From: Lachnospiraceae bacterium
GTDB taxonomy: Bacteria > Bacillota > Clostridia > Lachnospirales > Lachnospiraceae
Direction of reading: 5' to 3'
DNA: 61,519 bases
Assembly (NCBI GenBank): GCA_022774505.1
Contig: JALFLW010000097.1
Coordinates: 1-61,519, forward strand
Shown here: one piece after another, positions 47,465-54,441 of the stretch
Position numbering within the stretch: the first letter of the stretch is position 1
Layout of the letters: each line of letters begins with the position of its first letter
Translations under genes and position numbers: made by a program
The notes under the pieces: generated by a model
Database searches by the model: none
What the model was told of the DNA's origin: nothing
The model's input: the letters and a program-made list of their open reading frames with translations, nothing else

Positions 47465-47487
47465 TGTTAATAACGTGTAACAATTAT
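47460..47487. promoter_or_regulatory. Inverted repeat overlapping the -10 and start site
   Basis: ATAATTGTTA (47460-47469) and TAACAATTAT (47478-47487) are perfect 10-base inverted copies around 8 bases. The position suits a repressor operator. Confidence 0.55.
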
Positions 47488-47575
47488 GTAATATTTTGAA
47501 GAGTACATTGTTTGGCAGATTACAGGAAAGACATAGAAATATGGAAATGTACATGCAAAGGAAAGGATTTTTGAT

Positions 47576-48997
47576 ATGTTAAAATCAAGAAAATTTAAAA
47601 GGAAAGCGGTTTGTTTGGGTCTTACAGCGACATTGATCGCAGGATTTGCAGTGACATTTGTAGTGCCGACTGCAGCAAATATCTGTCGTGAACTGAATAT
47701 GGCAGGCATTTCTCTTTCTTTAGATAAGTTTTCATCAAATAATAAGGATTCCATTATCAATTCGTCGGTTTCACAGCCGGCAGAGACTGCGACAGAATCT
47801 GCAGTATCTGCATCACCGGAGGCTTCAGCAGAAACAACAGCCGAGCCGGCGAAGGAAGAAAAGAAGAAAAAAGCACCAAAGAACAATGGACAGCCAAAGC
47901 GTGTTGATAAGGGTCTGGTAACAGATATGAGCGTAAAGGCAATCTCCACAGCAAGTGATTATGTTCATGTTCGTAGAAAGCCAAATACCCACAGCAAGAT
48001 CGTAGGACGTTTATACAAGGGATGTTCTGCTGATGTATTAAAGACCAAGAACGGATGGGCTAAGATCCGTTCCGGTAACGTAACCGGTTATATTAAGAAA
48101 AGCTATCTTGCGATTGGCAAGGATGCAAAAAAGATGATCGGTAAATATGGTCAGAAATATGTTCGTGTAAAGACAACAGTTGTTACATTGAATGTTCGTA
48201 AGAAAGCAGATATTAAGTCCAAGATTATCACACAGATTCCTATCGAGGAAAATTATGATGTATTAAAATCCACCGATCACTGGTACAAGATTGAGATCGA
48301 TGGTGATACAAAGGGTTATGTCCGTAAGGAATATGTTACACTTCATGTAAGATTTAAGCATGCAAAGTCAATGGCAGAGATTAAGGCAGAACGCAGAAGA
48401 AAACGTGCAGCAAAGAGAGCAGAGAGACAGAGACTTGCCGCTCTTGCAGCATCCCGTGCATCAAGAAGCACCGGTACAACTTCACACAGCAGTTCAAGCT
48501 CAAGCCGCTCATCACGCAGCAGCAGGACGACTACCCGCAGAAGCTACAGTACCCGTAGAAGCTCTTCAAGCAGTAGTTCAAGCTCAAGCAGTTCATCACG
48601 CAGCAGCTCAAGCAGTTCAAATTCAAGTGCAAGCGGTTCCACCGGATCAGATATCGCAAGTTACGCTCAGAAGTTTGTAGGTAACCCATACAGATGGGGT
48701 GGTACAAGCTTGACAGGAGGAGCTGACTGTTCCGGATTTACAATGAGAATTTATGCACAGTATGGTTATAGCCTGCCGCATTCTTCCGGATCACAGGCCG
48801 GATGTGGCAGAAGCGTAAGTCTTTCTAATGTACAGCCGGGAGATTTGATCTTTTATAAGCATGGTGGAAGCATCGGTCACGTAGCAATGTACATTGGTGG
48901 CGGTCGTGTTGTTCACGCAAAGGGAAGACAGTACGGAATTACAACGGACAGTATGTATTATAACCAGCCGGCATGCGCAAGACGTATTGTAGGTTAG
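47576..48997 (+). CDS. Secreted SH3b-NlpC/P60 cell-wall hydrolase
   Basis: 473 residues. Signal peptide or anchor at 12-38 (AVCLGLTATLIAGFAVTFVV). Two bacterial SH3 domains at about 122-178 (VHVRRKPNTHSKIVG) and 198-258 (LNVRKKADIKSKIIT) bind wall. A basic helix and a Ser/Arg-rich linker (about 290-355) follow. The C-terminal 115 residues are an NlpC/P60 peptidase: catalytic Cys in ADCSGF, His in IGHVAMYIGG, third polar residue His in VVHAKG. It should cleave peptide stems of peptidoglycan. The strong promoter with operator suggests tight control of a potentially lytic enzyme. Confidence 0.9.
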   Translation: MLKSRKFKRKAVCLGLTATLIAGFAVTFVVPTAANICRELNMAGISLSLDKFSSNNKDSIINSSVSQPAETATESAVSASPEASAETTAEPAKEEKKKKAPKNNGQPKRVDKGLVTDMSVKAISTASDYVHVRRKPNTHSKIVGRLYKGCSADVLKTKNGWAKIRSGNVTGYIKKSYLAIGKDAKKMIGKYGQKYVRVKTTVVTLNVRKKADIKSKIITQIPIEENYDVLKSTDHWYKIEIDGDTKGYVRKEYVTLHVRFKHAKSMAEIKAERRRKRAAKRAERQRLAALAASRASRSTGTTSHSSSSSSRSSRSSRTTTRRSYSTRRSSSSSSSSSSSSSRSSSSSSNSSASGSTGSDIASYAQKFVGNPYRWGGTSLTGGADCSGFTMRIYAQYGYSLPHSSGSQAGCGRSVSLSNVQPGDLIFYKHGGSIGHVAMYIGGGRVVHAKGRQYGITTDSMYYNQPACARRIVG

Positions 48998-49004
48998 TTA
49001 TATA

Positions 49005-49027
49005 GATTCCGGGAGGCGTTCGGAATC
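49005..49027. other. Stem-loop after the NlpC/P60 gene
   Basis: GATTCCG (49005-49011) and CGGAATC (49021-49027) form a 7-bp stem without a following T-run. Confidence 0.4.
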
Positions 49028-49035
49028 ATTGCAAA

Positions 49036-49064
49036 TTGACAAAAATAAAGTTATATGCTATATT
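49036..49064 (+). promoter_or_regulatory. Strong promoter immediately upstream of a terminator hairpin
   Basis: TTGACA (49036-49041), 17 bases, TATATT (49059-49064). The expected start is about 49071, only a few bases before a terminator stem. Confidence 0.7.
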
Positions 49065-49075
49065 TTGTTTATACA

Positions 49076-49111
49076 ACGGCGTAGTTTTACAGAAACTATG
49101 CCGTTTTTTTT
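49076..49111 (+). terminator. Intrinsic terminator or attenuator before the Lrp gene
   Basis: ACGGCGTAGTTT (from 49076) pairs with AAACTATGCCGT with one G-U pair, followed by eight Ts. It can end NlpC/P60 transcripts, but also lies at the very start of transcripts from the promoter at 49036-49064. A weaker promoter (TTGTTT 49110-49115, TATTAT 49133-49138) follows it. Confidence 0.8.
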
Positions 49112-49168
49112 GTTTAATGTGGATTTTTTGTTTATTATGACACAATGTAGAAAAAGAGGTGGATTCCA

Positions 49169-49618
49169 ATGAAAAAGAACGAATTAGATCATATTGATTA
49201 TGAAATATTGAACATGCTGCAGGATAATGCCAGGATTCCTTTGAAGGAGATCGCTGCAAAGGTGTATCTGTCCTCACCTGCTGTTTCGGCACGTATTGAT
49301 AATCTGGTAAATAAGGGATATATCGAGGGCTTTCATGCACAGGTTAATCCGCAGGTAATGGGCTATCATATTAAGGCATTTATTAATCTCGAGGTATCGC
49401 CACAGGATAAAAAGAAATTTTATCCGTATATTAAAGAGTGCAAAAATGTCGTGGAATGTAATTGTGTCACCGGGGATTACTCCATGCTGTTGGAGGTGCT
49501 TTTTCAGAGTACGGTGGAGCTGGATCAATTCATTGGGGAACTTCAGGAATATGGAAGAACAAATACGCTGATCGTATTTTCGACATCTGTAGAGCATCGG
49601 GGCGTAATCATAGAATAA
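49169..49618 (+). CDS. Lrp/AsnC-family transcriptional regulator
   Basis: 149 residues. N-terminal HTH (DYEILNMLQDNARIPLKEIAAKV, SSPAVSARIDNLVNKGYI) and C-terminal RAM/ligand domain (IKAFINLEVSPQDKKKFYPYI, VVECNCVTGDYSMLLEV). Typical length. Lrp proteins form octamers and respond to amino acids. AGAGGTGG precedes the ATG. No target gene is obvious nearby. Confidence 0.9.
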   Translation: MKKNELDHIDYEILNMLQDNARIPLKEIAAKVYLSSPAVSARIDNLVNKGYIEGFHAQVNPQVMGYHIKAFINLEVSPQDKKKFYPYIKECKNVVECNCVTGDYSMLLEVLFQSTVELDQFIGELQEYGRTNTLIVFSTSVEHRGVIIE

Positions 49619-49677
49619 TACAAGGTACTGTCCAAATATCTGAATATTGTAAAGGGGCACAGAATATAGGAAGAACA

Positions 49678-49705
49678 TTGATTTTTAAGACAAATGTTAT
49701 ATAAT
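49678..49705 (+). promoter_or_regulatory. Promoter of the zinc-ribbon protein
   Basis: TTGATT (49678-49683), 16 bases, TATAAT (49700-49705), 38 bases before the ATG. Confidence 0.6.
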
Positions 49706-49742
49706 ATATAGATAACAGTTTCATTTAAGGGGAGGAAGAATC

Positions 49743-50093
49743 ATGGCATTTTTTGATAATATGAAAGAGACATTGACTACAGCGGGAAGAGATGTAAGTC
49801 AGAAAGCAAAGGAGGTATCCGGGATCGCAAAATTGAAGCTGGATATCAAATCGAAAGAGGATGCGTTAAATAAAGAATATATCGCACTTGGAAAACGTTA
49901 TTATGATATGCATAAGGAGGGCGAGGTTGCCGATGAGCAGATTGCAAATATCAGCAGCCTTTTGAGTGAGATCGTCGATCTGAAGGAAGAGATTGTCCGG
50001 ATCCAGGGCGGCACAAGCTGTCCGAAATGTGGTGCCGTTGTACCGGAGGGGTCTGTATATTGTAATAAGTGTGGGACAAATGTACAGGGATGA
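49743..50093 (+). CDS. Coiled-coil protein with C-terminal zinc ribbon
   Basis: 116 residues. The first 88 are helical and charged, with heptad character (KLKLDIKSKEDALNKEYIALGKRYYDMHKEGE). The last 25 hold a zinc ribbon with two CxxC pairs (CPKCGAVVPEGSVYCNKCG). No signal peptide or membrane segment. Family members are common in Clostridia but uncharacterised. Confidence 0.75.
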   Translation: MAFFDNMKETLTTAGRDVSQKAKEVSGIAKLKLDIKSKEDALNKEYIALGKRYYDMHKEGEVADEQIANISSLLSEIVDLKEEIVRIQGGTSCPKCGAVVPEGSVYCNKCGTNVQG

Positions 50094-50133
50094 TGCCGGA
50101 TCATCATGGCATATCAATTTGAGAGAAAAAATA

Positions 50134-50173
50134 AAAACTGTTGACTGTCTGAGTGATGGCCGGCAGTTTTTTT
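50134..50173 (+). terminator. Intrinsic terminator after the zinc-ribbon gene
   Basis: AAAACTGTTG (50134-50143) pairs with CGGCAGTTTT (50161-50170), with two G-U pairs and a 17-base loop, followed by more Ts. Confidence 0.6.
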
Positions 50174-50312
50174 GTATATAGCAAAAAATCCGTAATGGAA
50201 TATAGTGGAAAAGACAAAACGCCGATATTGCACTTTTATCAGTCATATTATTTATAAATCCGGAGATAATAACCATACATTTAGGATATGTTAAGGATCC
50301 GAAAAAAATGAT

Positions 50313-50335
50313 GTCTGCGGCTATATGATGCAGAC
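50313..50335 (+). other. Leader stem-loop before the lactate dehydrogenase gene
   Basis: GTCTGC (50313-50318) and GCAGAC (50330-50335) form a perfect 6-bp stem just upstream of the AGGGAAAGG ribosome site. It may influence translation. Confidence 0.3.
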
Positions 50336-50347
50336 GCAGGGAAAGGT

Positions 50348-51298
50348 ATGGTGTACAACATGAATAATAGGAAAATTGCAATTATAGGTTGTGGATATGT
50401 AGGTGCGGCAACGGCATTTTCTCTTATGCAGAGTGGTTTATTTTCGGAGATGGTGCTTTTGGATGTGGATCGGAAAAAAGCAGAGGGAGAGGCTATGGAC
50501 ATTATGCATGGTATGCCTTTTGCCATGCCGATCCATATTCATGCAGGAGATTATGATGATATTGCAGACAGTGCGATCATCATTGTCACGGCCGGGTGCA
50601 ATCAGAGACCGGAGGAATCACGTCTTGATCTCGTACACAAAAATATAGAAATTTATCGTCAGATCATGGGAGAGATCGCAGCAAGAAATGTTGAGGGGAT
50701 TCTTCTGGTTGTATCAAATCCGGTGGATATTCTTACCTATGCTGCCTGGAAATTTTCGGGACTGCCCAGACACCGTGTCATCGGTTCGGGAACAGTATTA
50801 GACACGGCACGTCTGAAGTGTATGCTTGGAAATGAACTGGGAGTAGATGCCAGAAGTGTGCATGCATTTATCATTGGAGAGCATGGGGACAGTGAGCTGG
50901 CAGTATTCAGCAGTGCAAATGTCTCAGGAATTGATCTGAAGGATTTTTATGATATGTGTCAGCCGGATGAATATCATGATGATACGGAGCGCATCTATGA
51001 TCAGGTAAAGGATAGTGCGTATAAGATCATCGAGAGCAAAAAGGCCACTTATTTCGGAGTAGCAATGGCCGTGCGGCGTATATGTGAGTGTATTATGAGA
51101 AATGAACATTCTATCCTGACCGTGTCGGGCATCGTGGAAGGGCAGTACGGGGCATGTGACATGGCACTTAGTCTTCCGGCCATCGTGGGAAGTCAGGGAC
51201 TGGAGCAGATCATCCAGATAGAACTGGATGACAAAGAAGACGAGCAGCTGCAGGAGTCTATCCGGGTGCTGGGGCGTGTCTTGGATGAGTGCATGTAA
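50348..51298 (+). CDS. ldh: L-lactate dehydrogenase
   Basis: 316 residues. Rossmann motif GCGYVGAATA at about 14-23, Gln rather than Arg at the specificity position (AGCNQRPEESR), which favours pyruvate over oxaloacetate, catalytic His in GEHGDSE, and the Asp/Arg of TVLDTARLK. The loop has NQRPEES rather than the usual NQKPGET, so malate dehydrogenase or another 2-hydroxyacid activity cannot be fully excluded. ATG 50348 has AGGGA at good spacing; ATG 50360 is an alternative. NAD-dependent regeneration of NAD+ in fermentation. Confidence 0.85.
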   Translation: MVYNMNNRKIAIIGCGYVGAATAFSLMQSGLFSEMVLLDVDRKKAEGEAMDIMHGMPFAMPIHIHAGDYDDIADSAIIIVTAGCNQRPEESRLDLVHKNIEIYRQIMGEIAARNVEGILLVVSNPVDILTYAAWKFSGLPRHRVIGSGTVLDTARLKCMLGNELGVDARSVHAFIIGEHGDSELAVFSSANVSGIDLKDFYDMCQPDEYHDDTERIYDQVKDSAYKIIESKKATYFGVAMAVRRICECIMRNEHSILTVSGIVEGQYGACDMALSLPAIVGSQGLEQIIQIELDDKEDEQLQESIRVLGRVLDECM

Positions 51299-51314
51299 AA
51301 AAAGTAAAAAAGGA

Positions 51315-51342
51315 TTGACATAATACTCAAAAAGAGTATAAT
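51315..51342 (+). promoter_or_regulatory. Promoter of the NAD salvage operon
   Basis: TTGACA (51315-51320), 16 bases, TATAAT (51337-51342), both hexamers consensus. The spacer and -10 are covered by a palindrome. Confidence 0.8.
51323..51339. promoter_or_regulatory. Palindromic operator 1, probable NrtR site
   Basis: ATACTCAAAAAGAGTAT is a 6-5-6 perfect inverted repeat overlapping the -10. It shares the pattern ATWCTC-N5-GAGWAT with operator 2, centred 35 bases downstream. Confidence 0.65.
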
Positions 51343-51357
51343 AAAGCATATAATATA

Positions 51358-51374
51358 ATTCTCAAAGTGAGAAT
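51358..51374. promoter_or_regulatory. Palindromic operator 2, probable NrtR site
   Basis: ATTCTCAAAGTGAGAAT is a second 6-5-6 perfect inverted repeat, lying over the early transcribed region, 25 bases before the regulator's start codon. Confidence 0.65.
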
Positions 51375-51398
51375 AAGATACGAAAGGAGAGATAATAC

Positions 51399-52163
51399 GT
51401 GGAAGTACGGGATCAAAACGGAATGACAGAGACGGAATTTTTGAAGCAATATGATCCGGACCGATATGAGAAACCGGCAGTGACCGTAGACATGCTTATC
51501 TTTACGGTAAACCCCAGAAAGGATTATTCCCTTGAGCTGCTGATGATCGAGCGTGGAGGTCATCCATATTTGGGCAAATGGGCAATTCCCGGAGGATTTG
51601 TAGAGATGGATGAGTCGCTGGAACAGGCAGCCGCACGGGAGTTAAAGGAGGAGACTGATCTGGCGGATATCTATATGGAGCAGCTGTATACCTTTGGCGA
51701 TGTAGGCCGAGATCCCAGAATGCGTGTGATCTCGGTGGCATATATGGCACTGGTGCCAAAGGAAAGGCTCCATCCGGTGGCAGGAGATGATGCCGCCAGG
51801 GTAAAGTGGTTTACCGTAAAAGCCGGAGAGGATGGCAGACTGATCCTTCTGGCGGATGGTGTGACACTTACGGAAGAAGACATAGCCTTTGACCATGAGA
51901 AGGTCATCAAGACAGCACTGCAGAGACTGAAAAATAAAATAGAGTACACAGACATAGCTTTTGAGTTGGCAGGAGAAGAATTTACATTGACACAGCTTCA
52001 GTCTATTTATGAGGCAATCCTTGGAAGAGAGCTGCACAAGCCGAATTTTCGGAGAAGCATTGCAGACCGGGTAGAAAAGACCGGGGAGAAGGAAACAGGC
52101 AGTTCGAATCGACCGTCATGTCTGTATCGCAAATGCAGCGGAGAGAGACAACACCGCTTTTGA
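51399..52163 (+). CDS. nrtR: Nudix-wHTH regulator, NrtR-like
   Basis: 254 residues. N-terminal Nudix domain with a nearly complete Nudix box (GGFVEMDESLEQAAARELKE then ETDL, the last Gly being Asp). C-terminal winged-helix part from about residue 160 (IEYTDIAFELAGEEFTLTQLQSIYEAILGR, then FRRSIADRVEKTG). This is the architecture of NrtR, a repressor of NAD genes that binds ADP-ribose. The two genes that follow are nicotinamide and nicotinate salvage genes, and two matching palindromes precede this gene. The intact Nudix box leaves open that it is also a hydrolase. GTG 51400 region: start is GTG 51399 with AAAGGAG upstream. Confidence 0.85.
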   Translation: MEVRDQNGMTETEFLKQYDPDRYEKPAVTVDMLIFTVNPRKDYSLELLMIERGGHPYLGKWAIPGGFVEMDESLEQAAARELKEETDLADIYMEQLYTFGDVGRDPRMRVISVAYMALVPKERLHPVAGDDAARVKWFTVKAGEDGRLILLADGVTLTEEDIAFDHEKVIKTALQRLKNKIEYTDIAFELAGEEFTLTQLQSIYEAILGRELHKPNFRRSIADRVEKTGEKETGSSNRPSCLYRKCSGERQHRF

Positions 52164-52279
52164 TATACACACGGTTATTTGTGCCGCAGGCGTCACAAAA
52201 TAGCCCTGATCGCAGAGTAAAATCTGATATTTTGCCCGCGATTCTTTCGATGCAAGGCGTCTGCGGAATGGAGGTTAAT

Positions 52280-52798
52280 ATGAATAAAGTATTAGTTGTC
52301 GTTGATATGCAGAATGATTTTATATCCGGCAGTCTGGGGACGAAGGAAGCTGAGGCGATCGTACCGGCAGTCATAGAGAAGATAAAAGAGTACCGGCAAA
52401 GGGGAGCACGGGTAGTATATACATATGATACTCACGGAGAGGACTATCCGGAGACGCAGGAGGGAAAGAACCTTCCGGTAAAGCACTGTATCCGTGGCAC
52501 TTGGGGCTGGGAACTGCCGGAGGAGATCGCCGGACTGGCAGAGGGAGCAGATAAATATGAAAAACCGACCTTTGGAAGTAAAGAGCTGATACAGGATCTG
52601 GCTCGCTGGAATCCGGAGGAGATAGAGTTTGTCGGGCTTTGTACGGATATCTGCGTGGTATCTAATGTACTTGGAACAAAAGCGTGGCTTCCCGAAACCC
52701 CGATAACTGTAGACAGCAGCTGCTGTGCCGGGGTGACACCGGAGAGCCACAGGGCAGCACTGGATACTATGCGGTCATGCCAGGTCAGGATCGTGTAA
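52280..52798 (+). CDS. pncA: Nicotinamidase / cysteine hydrolase family
   Basis: 172 residues from ATG 52280 with GGAGG at 52270-52274; the longer frame from 52118 runs back into the regulator gene. Catalytic triad visible: Asp in VVVDMQNDF, Lys in YEKPTFGS, Cys in GLCTDICVVSN. The metal-site Asp-x-His is in YDTHGEDYPET and a His in LPVKHC. Converts nicotinamide to nicotinate. Its product is the substrate of the next enzyme. Confidence 0.85.
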   Translation: MNKVLVVVDMQNDFISGSLGTKEAEAIVPAVIEKIKEYRQRGARVVYTYDTHGEDYPETQEGKNLPVKHCIRGTWGWELPEEIAGLAEGADKYEKPTFGSKELIQDLARWNPEEIEFVGLCTDICVVSNVLGTKAWLPETPITVDSSCCAGVTPESHRAALDTMRSCQVRIV

Positions 52799-52835
52799 GA
52801 GTAACTGCATGGTGATACAGAAAGGTAGTGAGAAT

Positions 52836-54284
52836 ATGAAACAGTTTGATAGGCGTAATCTGACAATGGTTATGGATTTCTATGAACTCACAATGAGTAA
52901 TGGATATTTTAGAGAACAGGACAGAGATACGAGAGTGGCATTTGACGTGTTTTACCGCAAGAATCCGGATGGTGGCGGCTATTCTATTTTTGCAGGTCTT
53001 GAACAGATCATAGAATATATTCAGGATCTTCACTTTGATGATGAAGATATTGCATATCTGCGAGAGCAGAAGATCTTTGAAGAGGATTTTCTGGAATATC
53101 TGCACAGTTTCAAATTTGAAGGAGATATGTATGCATTTCCGGAAGGAACGATCATGTATCCTAATGAGCCGGTTCTCACGATCGTGGCTCCGCTGATCGA
53201 TGCACAGCTGGTGGAAACTGCTGTTCTTTTGCAGGTAAATCATCAGTCTCTGGTGGCAACCAAGGCGAGTCGTATTGTACGTGCAGCACAGGGCAGGGCA
53301 GTTTCTGATTTCGGTGCGAGACGTGCACATAATATGGATGCGGCGGTCTATGGTGCCAGGGCGGCATATATCGGTGGGGTCAATGGCACGGCAACGGTTC
53401 TTTCAGGGGAGATGTTTGGTATCCCGGTAGGTGGTACGATGGCACACAGCTGGGTAATGTATTATGAGGATGAATATACGGCATTCCGCAAATATGCAGA
53501 GACATATCCGGATGAAACAGTACTTCTGATCGATACATATGATGTACTCAAAAGTGGCGTACCAAATGCGATCCGTATTGCCAAAGAGGTGCTTGAACCG
53601 ATGGGAAAACGTCTGAAAGGTGTGCGTATTGACAGTGGTGATCTTGCCTACCTGTCCAAAAAGACAAGAAAGATGCTTGATGAGGCCGGTCTGCAGGACT
53701 GCCGGATCGTAGCTTCCAATAGTCTGGATGAGTATACAATCTCCTCCCTGATCGATCAGGGAGGCTGTATAGACAGCTTCGGTGTCGGAGAGCGTCTGAT
53801 CACTTCCAAGAGTGAACCGGTTTTCGGGGCAGTATACAAGATATCTGCCGTAAAACGGGATGGAGTTTATCAGCCGAGGATAAAAGTTTCTGAGAATGTA
53901 GAAAAGATCACAAATCCGGGCTTAAAGAAGGTATACCGCATTTATGATGAGACGGGAAAGGCAGTGGCTGATCTGATCGGTAAATATGATGAGCAGATCG
54001 ATCTGACAAAGCCGTTTCGCTATGTGGATCCTGTGGCACCATGGCGTCAGCGTACCTTTGATAACTGTACCGGCAAGGAGCTTCAGGTGCCGATCTTTAA
54101 GGATGGGAAGCTTGTTTATAAGGAGCCTTCCCTGGAGGAGATCCGGGCATATGTAAATCAGCAGATGAAGGAAGAGATGTGGCCGGAGGAGCAGCGTTTT
54201 GAAAATCCCCATGTGCATTATCTGGATATGACACCGAATTATTATGACATGAAGATGGAGCTTCTTTATGAGGTGCAGAAATAG
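52836..54284 (+). CDS. pncB: Nicotinate phosphoribosyltransferase
   Basis: 482 residues from ATG 52836 (AAGGTAGTGAG upstream); the frame from 52809 lacks a better site. Family motifs: LTMVMDFYELTMSNGYF, GGTMAHSWVM, RIDSGDLAYLSKK, SNSLDEY and FGVGERLITSKSEPVFG. The reaction joins nicotinate and PRPP (with ATP) to nicotinate mononucleotide, feeding NAD synthesis. Third gene of the operon with the NrtR-like regulator and nicotinamidase. Confidence 0.92.
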   Translation: MKQFDRRNLTMVMDFYELTMSNGYFREQDRDTRVAFDVFYRKNPDGGGYSIFAGLEQIIEYIQDLHFDDEDIAYLREQKIFEEDFLEYLHSFKFEGDMYAFPEGTIMYPNEPVLTIVAPLIDAQLVETAVLLQVNHQSLVATKASRIVRAAQGRAVSDFGARRAHNMDAAVYGARAAYIGGVNGTATVLSGEMFGIPVGGTMAHSWVMYYEDEYTAFRKYAETYPDETVLLIDTYDVLKSGVPNAIRIAKEVLEPMGKRLKGVRIDSGDLAYLSKKTRKMLDEAGLQDCRIVASNSLDEYTISSLIDQGGCIDSFGVGERLITSKSEPVFGAVYKISAVKRDGVYQPRIKVSENVEKITNPGLKKVYRIYDETGKAVADLIGKYDEQIDLTKPFRYVDPVAPWRQRTFDNCTGKELQVPIFKDGKLVYKEPSLEEIRAYVNQQMKEEMWPEEQRFENPHVHYLDMTPNYYDMKMELLYEVQK

Positions 54285-54364
54285 GTGCGGTACAGCATGA
54301 AATGATGGAGAACGGACAGGGATTGATCCGGATGGGTGGATAGGGATTAATTTACATGGGACAG

Positions 54365-54393
54365 TTGACAAATCGTGGGAGGAATAATAAAGT
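54365..54393 (+). promoter_or_regulatory. Predicted promoter of metG
   Basis: TTGACA (54365-54370), 17 bases, TAAAGT (54388-54393), 49 bases before the ATG. No T-box or SAM riboswitch features fit in this short leader. Confidence 0.5.
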
Positions 54394-54441
54394 AAATAAG
54401 ATAGGGTTATTGTTAGAAAATTAGGAAAAGAGGGACAGCAG

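Noticed and set aside
54285-54441. T-box or SAM riboswitch before metG
   Set aside because: The leader is only about 50 bases after the predicted promoter and has no T-box motif or antiterminator.
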